This document shows positions 53,188-62,213 of a stretch of DNA of 64,000 bases, one piece after another. The stretch spans positions 8,060,001-8,124,000 of the forward strand of contig NZ_QUMQ01000001.1 in assembly GCF_003387075.1 (NCBI RefSeq), written 5' to 3'. A program made the translations under genes and the position numbers. This DNA is from Asanoa ferruginea. GTDB taxonomy: Bacteria > Actinomycetota > Actinomycetes > Mycobacteriales > Micromonosporaceae. Below the pieces are notes generated by a model. It worked only from the letters and a program-made list of their open reading frames with translations. It was not told the DNA's origin and did not search any database. The first letter of the stretch is position 1. Every line of letters starts with the position of its first letter.

Positions 53188-53799
53188 ATGACGTATCGAG
53201 GAGCGCGGTCCGGGTTGCTGGCAGTCATCGCGGCAGTGGCGTTCGTCGCGGGGTGCGGCAGTCCCGAGCAGACCGCGACGCGGCCGGTCGACCTGGCGGT
53301 GCCGGTTCCGGCCGGCCTGGGCACGGCCGCTCCGGAGACCTCCGCCCCCGAGACCGCCGAGCCGACGACGGCGCCGGCGACCACCGCACCGGTGGTGGAG
53401 AAGAAGATGGTCCGCGAGACCCAGCGGATCGCCTTCTCGACCCGGACGGTGAAGGACTCCAGCCTGGCCTCGGGGAAGAAGAAGGTGCGCACCAAGGGCG
53501 TCGCCGGAGTCCGGACCATTACCTTCGAGGTGACCCTCACCAACGGGAAGCAGACCGCGAAGAAGCAGGTCAGCTCGACGATCACCAAGGCACCGGTGAC
53601 CCAGGTCGTGGCCGTCGGCACGAAGCCGGCCAGCAAGTGCGACCCGAACTACAGTGGTTGCGTGCCGATCGCGTCCGATGTGGACTGTGCGGGCGGCAGC
53701 GGAAACGGCCCGGCGTACGTCCAGGGTCCGGTCCGGGTCATCGGCGACGACATCTACGACCTCGACCGGGACGGCGACGGGATCGCCTGCGACAGCTGA
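53188..53799 (+). CDS. Lipoprotein with G5-like and excalibur-like domains
   Basis: A 203-residue exported protein. A lipobox VAGC puts the lipid on Cys23. A Pro/Thr/Ala-rich linker (about 25-70) follows, then a G5-like domain (about 75-145, VVEKKMVRETQRIAFSTRTVKDSSLASGKKKVRTKGVAGVRTITFEVTLTNGK). The C-terminus has CDPNYSGCVPIASDVDCAGGSGNGPAYV and DIYDLDRDGDGIACDS, an excalibur-type calcium-binding DxDxDG loop. G5 domains occur in cell-wall and glycan-binding proteins. It is probably anchored at the membrane facing the wall; the partner is unknown. Confidence 0.88.
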   Translation: MTYRGARSGLLAVIAAVAFVAGCGSPEQTATRPVDLAVPVPAGLGTAAPETSAPETAEPTTAPATTAPVVEKKMVRETQRIAFSTRTVKDSSLASGKKKVRTKGVAGVRTITFEVTLTNGKQTAKKQVSSTITKAPVTQVVAVGTKPASKCDPNYSGCVPIASDVDCAGGSGNGPAYVQGPVRVIGDDIYDLDRDGDGIACDS

Positions 53800-53860
53800 C
53801 CGGCAGCCCTCAAAGGGCAAAGGTCTTGACGTTTGCCCGAAGCGAGCGTCCACTAGATCA

Positions 53861-55048
53861 ATGACGCTCCCGGTCCGCCTGCGCTGCGTGCTCTGCGAGC
53901 AAGACCGGCCGGCCACGGTCGACGCACACGTCTGCCCGGAACACGAGGGCCTCGCCGGGATCCTCGACGTCGTCGTCGACAACCCCCGGCGGGGCACGGG
54001 CGACGACCCGCTCGACCGTTACCGATCGCACCTGCCGCTCCCGGCCACGCCGCGGGTGCTGCCGACCGGCTACCTGACCCGGACCCCGCTGCTGCCCGCG
54101 CCGCGGCTGGCCACGCTGCTCGGCGTCGGCGAGCTGCTGATCAAGGACGAGAGCCGCAACCCCACCGGCTCGCTCAAGGACCGGTCGTCGGCGCTGGCGG
54201 TCGAGCTCGCGGTGTACGGCGGCTACACCGACATCGCCTGCGCGTCCACCGGCAACGCGGCGTCCAGCCTGGCCGGTGCCTGTGCGGTCGCCGGGCTGAC
54301 CGCCCGCATCTTCGTGCCCGTCGGGACACCGGTGGGCAAGCTGGCCCAGCTCGCCGCGTTCGGCGCCCAGGTGATGCTGGTCCGGGGCAGCTACGACGAC
54401 GCCTACTACCTGTGCGAAGACGCCGCCCGCGCGTTCGGCTGGTACGACCGCAACTGCGCCGTCAACCCGTACCTGATGGAAGGCAAGAAGACCTGCGGTC
54501 TTGAACTGGCCGACCAGCTCGGCGACGCGCGGGCCGACTGGGTCAGCGTCGCCGTCGGCGACGGCTGCACCGTGGCGGCCATCGGCAAGGGGCTCGCCGA
54601 GGGCGGCCACGGCGACACCCGGCTGCTGGCGGTGCAACCGGCCGGTGCCGCGCCGATCGTCGACGCGTGGGTCAGGAACAGCGAGGAGATCACGGCGATA
54701 GAGGCGCACACGGTCGCCGACTCGGTCTCGGTCGGCCGGCCCCGCAACGCGGTCAAGGCCCTGCGCACCGTGCGGGCCAGCGGCGGCGCCTTCCGCGCGG
54801 TCGACGACGCCGACATCGAAGCGGCCGCCCGCCTGCTCGGCCGGATCGCCGGTTTCTTCGCCGAGCCCGGTGCCGCCGCCGGCATCGCCGCGATCCAGGG
54901 CGCCCGCGCCGAGGGCCTGATCGGGCCGCACGACCGGGTCGTCCACGTGGTCACCGGCAGCGGGCTGAAGACGACGGCCCGCACGGCAACGCCGTTCCCG
55001 GAGATCGAGGCGACCCTCGACGCCGTCCGCGCGGTGGTGGACGCGTGA
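53861..55048 (+). CDS. Threonine-synthase-like PLP-dependent enzyme with zinc ribbon
   Basis: A 395-residue fold-type II PLP enzyme. An N-terminal Cys cluster (RCVLCEQ, HVCPEH; Cys9, Cys12, Cys25) resembles a zinc ribbon, as in some threonine synthases. The PLP lysine is Lys106 in NPTGSLKDRSS, and the substrate loop is ACASTGNAASSLAGACAVAG. DGCTVAAIGKGLAEGG binds phosphate of PLP, and GSGLKTTA ends the core. In this cluster beside acylases and a FadR regulator a catabolic lyase or racemase is more likely than threonine synthesis. No ribosome-binding site is obvious. Its stop overlaps the next start (GTGA). Confidence 0.85.
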   Translation: MTLPVRLRCVLCEQDRPATVDAHVCPEHEGLAGILDVVVDNPRRGTGDDPLDRYRSHLPLPATPRVLPTGYLTRTPLLPAPRLATLLGVGELLIKDESRNPTGSLKDRSSALAVELAVYGGYTDIACASTGNAASSLAGACAVAGLTARIFVPVGTPVGKLAQLAAFGAQVMLVRGSYDDAYYLCEDAARAFGWYDRNCAVNPYLMEGKKTCGLELADQLGDARADWVSVAVGDGCTVAAIGKGLAEGGHGDTRLLAVQPAGAAPIVDAWVRNSEEITAIEAHTVADSVSVGRPRNAVKALRTVRASGGAFRAVDDADIEAAARLLGRIAGFFAEPGAAAGIAAIQGARAEGLIGPHDRVVHVVTGSGLKTTARTATPFPEIEATLDAVRAVVDA

Positions 55049-55731
55049 CCGACGCGCCGTTCGTCCCGGTCCGCGGCGGCCGGCTCTACGAGGACGTCGT
55101 CGACCAGATCACCTACGCGATCCGGCGTGGCCGGTTCGTCACCGGCGACCGCATCCCCGGCATCGACGACCTGGCCGCGATGCTCGGCACCAGCCGGCCG
55201 ACCGTGCGCGAGGCCGTCGGGCTGCTCGCGAACGCCGGCGTGCTGCGGGTCAAGCGCGGCCACACCGGCGGGATCGAGGTCGCCACCGACATCGTGCCGA
55301 CCGGCGTGCTGGCCCTCTCCCGGGCCGGCCACCGCGCCACCCTGACCGAGTTGACCGAGGCCCGCCGCCCGGTCGAGCAGGAGTTGGCCCGGCTCGCGGG
55401 GCAGCGGGCGACCGAGGACAACTTCCAGGCGCTGGCCGACGCGATCGCGATGCTGGCGCCGGCGCGCGGGAAACCGGCCGAGTGGGTGCGCGCCAACGAC
55501 CTGTTCCACTACGAGATCGCCCGCGCCGCGCACAGCCCGCGGCTGGCCCGCTACTCCCACGAGATCATGGAGGAGCTGGCGATCCTGCTCGACGGCTTCG
55601 ACGAGAAATACACCGACTACGACCACACCGTGCACATCCACGAGGAGACGCTGCGCGCGCTGCGTAGCCGGGACGACCGGCGCATCGCCGCGGTGATGGA
55701 CGACCACCTGGGCGAGCTGGAGGACACATGA
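55045..55731 (+). CDS. GntR-family regulator, FadR subfamily
   Basis: A 228-residue regulator. The winged helix (about 12-75) reads LYEDVVDQITYAIRRGRFVTGDRIPGIDDLAAMLGTSRPTVREAVGLLANAGVLRVKRGHTGGIEV. The all-helical FCD domain (about 95-220) keeps the metal-binding His pattern (NDLFHYEIARAAHS, HEETLRALRSRDDRRIAAVMDDHLGELE). FCD regulators usually sense organic acids or acyl compounds. It is coupled by 4-base overlaps to the PLP enzyme upstream and the amidohydrolase downstream, so it is the resident regulator of the cluster. Confidence 0.92.
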   Translation: MTDAPFVPVRGGRLYEDVVDQITYAIRRGRFVTGDRIPGIDDLAAMLGTSRPTVREAVGLLANAGVLRVKRGHTGGIEVATDIVPTGVLALSRAGHRATLTELTEARRPVEQELARLAGQRATEDNFQALADAIAMLAPARGKPAEWVRANDLFHYEIARAAHSPRLARYSHEIMEELAILLDGFDEKYTDYDHTVHIHEETLRALRSRDDRRIAAVMDDHLGELEDT

Positions 55732-56900
55732 TCACGATCGTCGGGGCCCAGGTGTTCGACGCCGTCACCGGGACGGCCGCGCGTAAAGACGTGACCATCC
55801 ATGATGGACTGATCAGCGCCGTCGGTGGTGACGTCGCGGCCGAGACGATCGACGGCACCGGCGCCACGCTGCTGCCCGGCCTCATCGACTGCCACACCCA
55901 CCTGTGCGCCACCGCGACCCCCGACATCATCGCCCAGATGGGCGGCGACAGCCCGACCCGCGCCACCCTGCACGCGGCCCGCAACGCGAAGGCCCACCTG
56001 GACGCGGGCGTGACGACGGTCCGCGACTGCGGCGCCCTCGGCGGCGTCGCGATCGAGTTGGCCCGGGCGATCGACGACGGCCTGGTCGACGGGGCACGGG
56101 TGCAGGCGGCCGGGCTGGTCATCACGATGACCGGCGGCCACGGCCACTTCCTCGGCCGCGAGGTCGACGGCGTCGACGAGGTGCGCAAGGCCACCCGGCA
56201 GGCGATCAAGGACGGCGCCGGCTTCGTCAAAGTGATGTCGACGGGCGGCCTGCTGACCCCGGGCGTCACCGCGGGCCGCACCGCGTTCGCACCCGACGAG
56301 CTGAAGGTGCTGGTCGACGAGGCGCACAACGCCGGCCTGCGGGTCGCGACGCACGCGATCGGCAACGAGGGCATCAAGAACGCGCTGCGGGCCGGCGTCG
56401 ACTCGGTCGAACACGGCTTCTATCTCGACGACGAGGCGATCGACCTGCTGCTCGCCCGCGACGACGTCTACCTCGTGCCGACCCTCTCGGGCGTCGAGTG
56501 CGCGCTCGCGCACGGCGACGAACTCGCGCCCTGGCTGCGGACCAAGTCGCAGGCCGTCGTCGAGGACCGGGCGGCGAGCTTCCGCCGGGCCCACGCGGCC
56601 GGCGTACGGTTCGCCGCCGGCACCGACGCCGGCACCCCGTTCAACCCGCACGGCGGCCTGCCGCACGAGATCGCGCTGATGGCGGAGGTCGGCCTGTCCC
56701 ACGCCGAGGCGCTGATCGCGGCGACCCGGCACGCGGCGGCCAACCTGGGCCTGGCCGACCGGATCGGCACGATCGAGGTGGGCAAGGTCGCCGACCTGGT
56801 CCTCGTCGACGGCGACCCGCTGGCCGACCTCGGCGCGCTCCGCAAGGTGCGGCAGGTCATCCAGGCCGGTGTCCCACGACCCCCGGCCGGGCACCGGTGA
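55728..56900 (+). CDS. Metal-dependent amidohydrolase (Xaa-Pro/aminoacyl hydrolase type)
   Basis: A 390-residue amidohydrolase. Metal ligands are visible in order: DCHTHL after LLPGLI, the carboxylated Lys in GFVKVMSTGG, THAIGN, SVEHGFYL, and Asp in GTDAGTP. TMTGGHGHFLGREVDGVDEVRKATRQAIKDGA is typical of the group (Sgx9260/Sgx9359, Xaa-Pro-like) that cuts N-acyl or dipeptidyl amide bonds. The ATG overlaps the regulator stop. Its 3' end overlaps the opposing D-aminoacylase gene by 44 bases, which may couple the two gene rows by antisense. Confidence 0.9.
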   Translation: MITIVGAQVFDAVTGTAARKDVTIHDGLISAVGGDVAAETIDGTGATLLPGLIDCHTHLCATATPDIIAQMGGDSPTRATLHAARNAKAHLDAGVTTVRDCGALGGVAIELARAIDDGLVDGARVQAAGLVITMTGGHGHFLGREVDGVDEVRKATRQAIKDGAGFVKVMSTGGLLTPGVTAGRTAFAPDELKVLVDEAHNAGLRVATHAIGNEGIKNALRAGVDSVEHGFYLDDEAIDLLLARDDVYLVPTLSGVECALAHGDELAPWLRTKSQAVVEDRAASFRRAHAAGVRFAAGTDAGTPFNPHGGLPHEIALMAEVGLSHAEALIAATRHAAANLGLADRIGTIEVGKVADLVLVDGDPLADLGALRKVRQVIQAGVPRPPAGHR

Positions 56901-58455
56901 GCCGCCCGTCCCGCACCACCGCGACGCCGTTGACCAGCACCTCGTCGATGCCCGCCGGCACGGCGATCAGCGCGTCCTCGCGCACCGCGGTGCCGACCCG
57001 AGCGGGGTCGAACACGGTCACGTCGGCGCGGTAGCCGGGCGCCAGCACGCCCCGGTCGGTCAGCCCGATCTGGGCGGCCGGCTCGGCGGTCATCCGTGCG
57101 ACCGCCGCGGCCAGCGGCACCAGGGCCTCGTCGCGGACGAACCGGGCCAGCATCTCCGGCACGTAGCCCCAGTCGGACGCGCACATCGCGTGCCCGGCCA
57201 GCGGGCCGTCCAGCGCGCCGGTCAAACCGTCGCCCATCACCAGGAAGTCGGGTTGGGCCAGCGCCCAGCGCAGGTCGTCGTCGGCGAAGACGGGCTCGAC
57301 CACGACCGCGTCGTAGAAGTCGTCGCCGGCCCGGCGGAGGATCTCCAGCACCACCTCGGGCAACGACAGATCCCATTCCTTGGCCAGCTCGCCGAGGGTC
57401 CGGCCGACCAGCGTGCCGTCGCCGCCGTCGGAGGCAAGGTGGCAGGCCGCGGCCTCGCCGCCGGTGAGCGCGTCGACGAACCGCTGGTCGAGCGTCTCCA
57501 GCAGGCTGGTGCTGAGCAGCCGGCGGGCCACCTCGCGGCGGGGCGCGTCGCGCAGCGACATCGGCACCACAAACGTCGGCAGCGGCGTCGGTCCGTGCGG
57601 GAACGGGAACACGTCGAGCCGCGACCGGGTCGGCCCGGCCCGCACGACGTCGACGGCCTGGTAGAACAACGAGGGGTCGGTCGACGTCGGCCGCCGCACG
57701 AAGTGCGAGAGCTGGAGCCGGCACCCGGTGCGCGCGGTGATCGTCACCGCTTCCGTTGCCGCTTCCACGATCCGGTCCGTCCGATTGCGACAGTGCGAGG
57801 CGTAGAGGCCGCCCCGCTCCCCCACCGGTGTCGCGACGGCGACCAGCTCGTCGGTGTCGGCGGCCAGGCCCGGCGCGTACTCCAGGCCAGACGAGACGCC
57901 GACTGCGCCCGCGTCCATCGCCTCGGCCGCGAGGCCGCGTACCCGGTCGAGCTCTTTGGCGGTCAGCGAACGGGTCGAGAACCCGGCCACCGCGAGCCGC
58001 AGCGCGCCGTGCGCGACGAGCGGGTACACGTTGACGCCGACGCCCTGGCCGCGCAGCGCGTCGAGGTATTCCGGGAACGTGCGCCAGGTCTGCCGGTCGT
58101 CCCAGGCCGCGCGCCAACCGGGGATGTTCGTCGGCACCAGCGGCGCGGACCGGTCGGTCACCGGCGCGACCCCGTGCCCGCAGTTGCCGGTCACCACGGT
58201 GGTGATGCCCTGCGCCACGCTGCTCTGCGCCCGCCCGTCGACCGCGAGGGTGAAGTCGGCGTGCGAGTGGATGTCGATGAACCCGGGGCTGACCACCTTG
58301 CCTGTGACGTCGATCGTCTCGTGGCCGTCGAGCGTTCCCGGCGCCCCGACGGCAGCGACCCGATCGCCCGACAGAGCGACGTCAGCCACCACCGGCGGCC
58401 CGCCGCGGCCGTCGACCACGGTGCCGCCGGCCAGCACCAGGTCGTGCTCAGCCAT
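56857..58455 (-). CDS. D-aminoacylase/N-acyl-D-amino-acid deacylase family protein
   Basis: A 532-residue amidohydrolase of the D-aminoacylase type. Metal and catalytic sites are FIDIHSHADF (His63, His65), Cys92 in VVTGNCGHG (the unusual cysteine ligand of this family), GVSSGLEYAPG, and SHCRNRTDRIVEA and QLSHF with further His. Near 410, VMGDGLTGALDG holds the likely catalytic Asp. These enzymes release free D-amino acids from N-acyl forms, or act on related amides. It overlaps the TPP-enzyme gene by eight bases, so it is in the same minus-strand operon. Confidence 0.88.
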   Translation of the reverse strand: MAEHDLVLAGGTVVDGRGGPPVVADVALSGDRVAAVGAPGTLDGHETIDVTGKVVSPGFIDIHSHADFTLAVDGRAQSSVAQGITTVVTGNCGHGVAPVTDRSAPLVPTNIPGWRAAWDDRQTWRTFPEYLDALRGQGVGVNVYPLVAHGALRLAVAGFSTRSLTAKELDRVRGLAAEAMDAGAVGVSSGLEYAPGLAADTDELVAVATPVGERGGLYASHCRNRTDRIVEAATEAVTITARTGCRLQLSHFVRRPTSTDPSLFYQAVDVVRAGPTRSRLDVFPFPHGPTPLPTFVVPMSLRDAPRREVARRLLSTSLLETLDQRFVDALTGGEAAACHLASDGGDGTLVGRTLGELAKEWDLSLPEVVLEILRRAGDDFYDAVVVEPVFADDDLRWALAQPDFLVMGDGLTGALDGPLAGHAMCASDWGYVPEMLARFVRDEALVPLAAAVARMTAEPAAQIGLTDRGVLAPGYRADVTVFDPARVGTAVREDALIAVPAGIDEVLVNGVAVVRDGRLTGARPGVVGHRPG

Positions 58456-60742
58456 GGAGCGCCATCGCCGACAGAGCCGCGTTGACGATCGCTCCGGGCT
58501 CCAGGTCGTGCAGCGCGTAGAGGTCGGCCACGCTGCCGGACTGCCCGAAGCCGTCGACGCCGAGCGGCACGGCCGGCACCCCGAGCGCGGAACCCAGCCA
58601 GGCCATCGTGTGCGAGGCCGCGTCGTGCACGGTCACCAGCGGCACCCCGGGCGCGAACACGCCGCGCAGCGCACCCGGCAACGCCGGCACCCGCGCCGAC
58701 CGGATGCCCGCGCGCAGGGCCGCCTGCCAGTCCGAGTAGAGCCGGTCCAGCGAAGTGACGTCGACGACGTGCGCGGCGACGCCCTCGTCGGCCAGTTCGT
58801 CGGCCGCGGCCAGCACCTCGGGCAGCACCGCGCCGCTGGCCACCAACTGCACCGCGGCCGGCTCCCCGGCGTCGCGCAGCCGGTAGGCGCCGGCGAGCAC
58901 CTGCCGGCGCAGCAGCGCGTCGCCGAGCCGCTCCCGGGCGGCCTCGAACGGCGCCTGGTCGATCGGCCGAGTGGTGAGCCGGAAGTAGAACGCGCCCTTG
59001 CCCGCCGCCACGGCACCGAGCGCCGCGCAGAGCTGCCAGTCGAGGGCGGTGCCGTAGGCCGGTTCGGCGAACGTGACGCCCGGCAACTCCAGCCCGATCG
59101 AGGCGGTCAGCGTCGACTGGTGCGCGCCGCCCTCGGGGGCCAGCGTGACGCCCGACGGCGTGCCGGCGACGACGAAGCTGGCGCCGCTGTAGGCCGCGTA
59201 GATGAACGCATCCAGGCCGCGGCAGACGAACGGGTCGTAGACGGTGCCCACCGGCAGCAGCGGTTGCCCCGACAGGTCGCCGGCCAGGCCGAGCTGGCCG
59301 AGCAGCATGAACAGGTTCATCTCGGAGATGCCCAGCTCGATGTGCTGGCCACCCGGCCCTTCGACCCAGCGCAACACCGGGTCGGTCGACCAGGTCGTAC
59401 GCGGGTCGGGTGCGAAAATGCCTGTGCGGTTGATGAAGCCGGCCAGGTTCGTCGAGGTCGCCACGTCCGGCGCGGTCGTCACCAGGTAGGGCGCGACCGC
59501 AGGATCCCGGGCGAGGTCGGTCAGAACCCGCCCGAAAACCTCCTGTGTGGACGCTCGCGCACCCACCCGCACACCCGAGCGCTGCGGGACGGCTGCCCGT
59601 TGCGGTGCCGCGGCGTCGGGCCGGGTCAGCGCCGCGCGACGGGCCTCGGCCAACGCGCCCGCCGCCGACGACGGGTCGAGACGATCCCACTCGGTGTCGA
59701 CGGTCAGCCCGGTCGCCGCGCGCAGCACGTCGACCTGCTCCCCGCTCAGCAACGCCGAATGGTTGCGCGGATGACCGGCGGCGGGCAGATGCCAACCCTT
59801 CACGGTGTACGCGAAGACCACGCTCGGCCGGTCGGTCACCGCGTCGCATTCCGCGTAGGCGGCCAGCAGCGCCGCGACGTCGTGCCCGCCGAGGTCCTGG
59901 AGAAGCGCCGCCAAATCGGCGTCCGGCACGCCGGCGATGGCCGCGGCGACCGGCGCCGGCGCACCGTCGAGGAACTGCTTGCGCAGCGCCTCGCCGTCGA
60001 GGCCGAACAGCGACTGGTAGTGCTCGTTGGGCATCTGGTCGATCCAGTCCCGCAGCGCGCCGCCGTGCTCCCGGGCGAACGCCGCCCGCAGCCGGGAGCC
60101 GTATTTGACCTCGACCACGTGCCAGCCGGCCGCCGCGAACTGTGCGGCCCACTGGGCGACCCGGATGCCGGGCACGACCCGGTCGAGCGACTGGCGGTTG
60201 AGGTCGACCACCCACATCACGTTGCCGAGGCCCGCGGTCGCCGGGTCGGCCACCGCCTCCCAGACGCTGCCCTCGTCGAGTTCGGCGTCACCGATGACGG
60301 CGACGAACCGGGAGTCCTCGCGCGGGCCGAAGTGCGCGTCGACGTAGCGGCGGGTGGCGGCGGCGAAGAGCGGCGCGGCCGCGCCGAGCCCGACCGAGCC
60401 GGTGGAGAAGTCGACGCCGTCGGGGTCCTTCGTGCGCGACGGGTAGGCCTGGAGGCCGCCGCGGGCCCGAAGCTGGGTCAGGTAGGACCGGTCGAGGTTG
60501 CCCAGCAGATAGGAGATCGCGTGGAAGACCGGCGCGGCGTGCGGCTTGACCGAGACCCGGTCGCCGGCCCGCAGGTGCGCGAAGTAGAGCGCCGTGAGCA
60601 CCGAGACCAGCGAGGCCGACGACGCCTGGTGCCCGCCGACCTTCACACCGTCGCCGGTCTCGCGCTCGCGGTTGGCGGCGTCGACCATCCGCACCGCGAG
60701 CCAGAGCACCCGCCGCTGGATCTCCTCCAACGCCTCGTTCAT
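58448..60742 (-). CDS. AceE/transketolase-like TPP enzyme
   Basis: A 764-residue two-domain thiamine diphosphate enzyme. The PP domain has VIGDAELDEGSVWEAV (151-) and VVDLNRQSLDRVV (Asn182), the GDG...N TPP-binding motif with Ala in place of the central Gly; NRQSLD is typical of AceE-like E1 enzymes. VKVGGHQASSASLVSVLTALYFAHLRAGDRV starts the enzyme, and GISEMNLFMLLGQLGL lies in the pyrimidine domain with the activating Glu. It is over 100 residues shorter than AceE, and no E2 or E3 gene is near. It may decarboxylate a 2-oxo acid or transfer a C2 unit. The ATG overlaps the M20 stop (ATGA). Confidence 0.88.
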   Translation of the reverse strand: MNEALEEIQRRVLWLAVRMVDAANRERETGDGVKVGGHQASSASLVSVLTALYFAHLRAGDRVSVKPHAAPVFHAISYLLGNLDRSYLTQLRARGGLQAYPSRTKDPDGVDFSTGSVGLGAAAPLFAAATRRYVDAHFGPREDSRFVAVIGDAELDEGSVWEAVADPATAGLGNVMWVVDLNRQSLDRVVPGIRVAQWAAQFAAAGWHVVEVKYGSRLRAAFAREHGGALRDWIDQMPNEHYQSLFGLDGEALRKQFLDGAPAPVAAAIAGVPDADLAALLQDLGGHDVAALLAAYAECDAVTDRPSVVFAYTVKGWHLPAAGHPRNHSALLSGEQVDVLRAATGLTVDTEWDRLDPSSAAGALAEARRAALTRPDAAAPQRAAVPQRSGVRVGARASTQEVFGRVLTDLARDPAVAPYLVTTAPDVATSTNLAGFINRTGIFAPDPRTTWSTDPVLRWVEGPGGQHIELGISEMNLFMLLGQLGLAGDLSGQPLLPVGTVYDPFVCRGLDAFIYAAYSGASFVVAGTPSGVTLAPEGGAHQSTLTASIGLELPGVTFAEPAYGTALDWQLCAALGAVAAGKGAFYFRLTTRPIDQAPFEAARERLGDALLRRQVLAGAYRLRDAGEPAAVQLVASGAVLPEVLAAADELADEGVAAHVVDVTSLDRLYSDWQAALRAGIRSARVPALPGALRGVFAPGVPLVTVHDAASHTMAWLGSALGVPAVPLGVDGFGQSGSVADLYALHDLEPGAIVNAALSAMALHG

Positions 60743-62043
60743 GACGGCCTCCCGGGCAGATAGGCGAGCGCCGCGCCGACCAGCGTCTCGACACCGCGGC
60801 GCAGGGTCGGTAGGCGATCCGGTGCGTAGAACGGGGTGTGCTGCCCGGGCATCCGCGCCATCCGCTCGCGCAGGTCGCCGGGCTCGGCGTCCCACCGGTC
60901 GGCCGCGGTGCTGCCGTAGAACCACATCGTGGCCGGGATCGACACGCCGTCCCACGAGGAGAAGTAGGCGAAGTCCTCGCTGCCGTTGTTGGCCGTCGGC
61001 AGGTCGATCACGTCGCCCTCCGGGAACAGCTCGGCGTGCACCGCCCGGACCCGGGCCGTCACCGCGGCGTCGTTGTCGACCGGGATGGTGTGCTCCAGCA
61101 ACTCGATGTCCGGCGGCCGGGGCGCGCGCCCGGTCTCGGCGACGCCGCGGACGATCCGTTCGAGCGCGGCCTGGAGCGTGTCCATGACGGCCTCGCTGGT
61201 GGCCCGGAGGGTCACCTCGAGCACGGCCTCGGGCGGGATGATGTTGGGCCGGGTGCCGGCGTGCACGGAACCCACGGTGACCACGGTCATCTCGCCAGGA
61301 TCGATCTCGCGGGCCACGATCCCCTGGAGCGACACGATGGTCTGCGCGGCCAGCAGCACCGGGTCGACCGACCAGTGCGGCGCCGCGCCGTGCGCACCGC
61401 GGCCGTGGATGGTGATCCGGAAGTTGCGGCAGCCCGAGTAGGCGATCCCCGGCCGGTGGTGCACCATCCCGGTGCGGGTCACCGCGCAGTGCTGCGCGAG
61501 CACTACGTCGGGCCGGGGGAAGCGGTCGAACAGACCCGCGCCGAGCATGGCCTTGGCGCCCTGCATGGTCTCCTCGGCCGGCTGCGCGATCAGCAGGAGC
61601 GTGCCGCGCCACAGGTCGCGGCGGTCGGCCAGCAGGCGTGCCGCCCCGATCAGGCTGGCGGTGTGCAGGTCGTGGCCGCACGCGTGCATGACCGGCACGG
61701 TCGTCCCGTCGGGCCGGCCACCGACCGCGGTGCTCGCGTAGGGCAGCCCGGTGTCCTCGGCGATCGGCAGCGCGTCGAAGTCGGCCCGCACCCCGACCAC
61801 CGGCCCGGGCCCGTTGGCCAGCACGCCGACGACACCGTGGCCACCGAAGCCGGCGGTCACGTCGAGCCCCGCGGCGGCGTAACGATCGGCGACGATGCCG
61901 GCCGTGCGCTTCTCGGAGCCGGACAGCTCGGGGTGGGCGTGCAGATCCTGGTAAAGCACGTCGATGTCGGGCAGCACCTGGTCGAGGCCGCTGAGCACCG
62001 CGCGGGCGCGGCGGGCCGTATCCGGTGGGGACTCGGTCGTCAT
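60739..62043 (-). CDS. M20-family amidohydrolase (aminoacylase/hippurate-hydrolase type)
   Basis: A 434-residue enzyme of the M20D group: DLHAHPELSGSEKRT, VRADFDALPIAEDTGLPYAS, MHACGHDLHTASLIGAA (Cys122 and His124 as metal ligands), AQPAEETMQGAKAML (catalytic Glu), the dimerisation domain with HGRGAHGAAPHWSVDP, and ANNGSEDFAYF near the end. These enzymes remove acyl groups from N-acyl amino acids or open amide bonds. It is the first gene of the minus-strand operon. ATG 62043 is preceded by GGGGAGG. Its neighbours suggest it feeds an amino acid to the PLP and TPP enzymes. Confidence 0.92.
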   Translation of the reverse strand: MTTESPPDTARRARAVLSGLDQVLPDIDVLYQDLHAHPELSGSEKRTAGIVADRYAAAGLDVTAGFGGHGVVGVLANGPGPVVGVRADFDALPIAEDTGLPYASTAVGGRPDGTTVPVMHACGHDLHTASLIGAARLLADRRDLWRGTLLLIAQPAEETMQGAKAMLGAGLFDRFPRPDVVLAQHCAVTRTGMVHHRPGIAYSGCRNFRITIHGRGAHGAAPHWSVDPVLLAAQTIVSLQGIVAREIDPGEMTVVTVGSVHAGTRPNIIPPEAVLEVTLRATSEAVMDTLQAALERIVRGVAETGRAPRPPDIELLEHTIPVDNDAAVTARVRAVHAELFPEGDVIDLPTANNGSEDFAYFSSWDGVSIPATMWFYGSTAADRWDAEPGDLRERMARMPGQHTPFYAPDRLPTLRRGVETLVGAALAYLPGRPS

Positions 62044-62124
62044 GGGTTTGCCTCCCCTATGGACCACATTCGAGCCACAGACTAGCTTTCACTCTCAACG
62101 TCGCTCAAGGAAATGTCGCCCTGT

Positions 62125-62143
62125 TTTCGAAACTCTATTGACT
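62125..62143. promoter_or_regulatory. TTTCGAAA palindrome and TTGACT -35 in the M20/FAH divergent region
   Basis: The 170-bp divergent gap is AT-richer than its surroundings. It holds TTTCGAAA (62125-62132), TTGACT (62138-62143, a possible -35 for the FAH gene) and several TCGA cores. It is a plausible target of the FadR-type regulator, but no clear FCD-type operator stands out. Confidence 0.35.
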
Positions 62144-62213
62144 ACTCGAACACTTGGGCCTGATGCTGAGGCGGGCCGGGCGGCCGGCCCTCTTGGCGAG
62201 CAAGGAGCGGCAC

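Noticed and set aside
53861-55048. Housekeeping threonine synthase
   Set aside because: No homoserine pathway genes are nearby, and it is translationally coupled to a FadR-type regulator and amidohydrolase, so a catabolic PLP enzyme is more likely. Sequence alone cannot exclude threonine synthase activity.
58448-61681. A 1077-residue N-terminally extended TPP enzyme
   Set aside because: The upstream 313 residues are the shadow of the M20 gene in another frame; the M20 frame shows all catalytic motifs and ends with ATGA at the TPP enzyme start.
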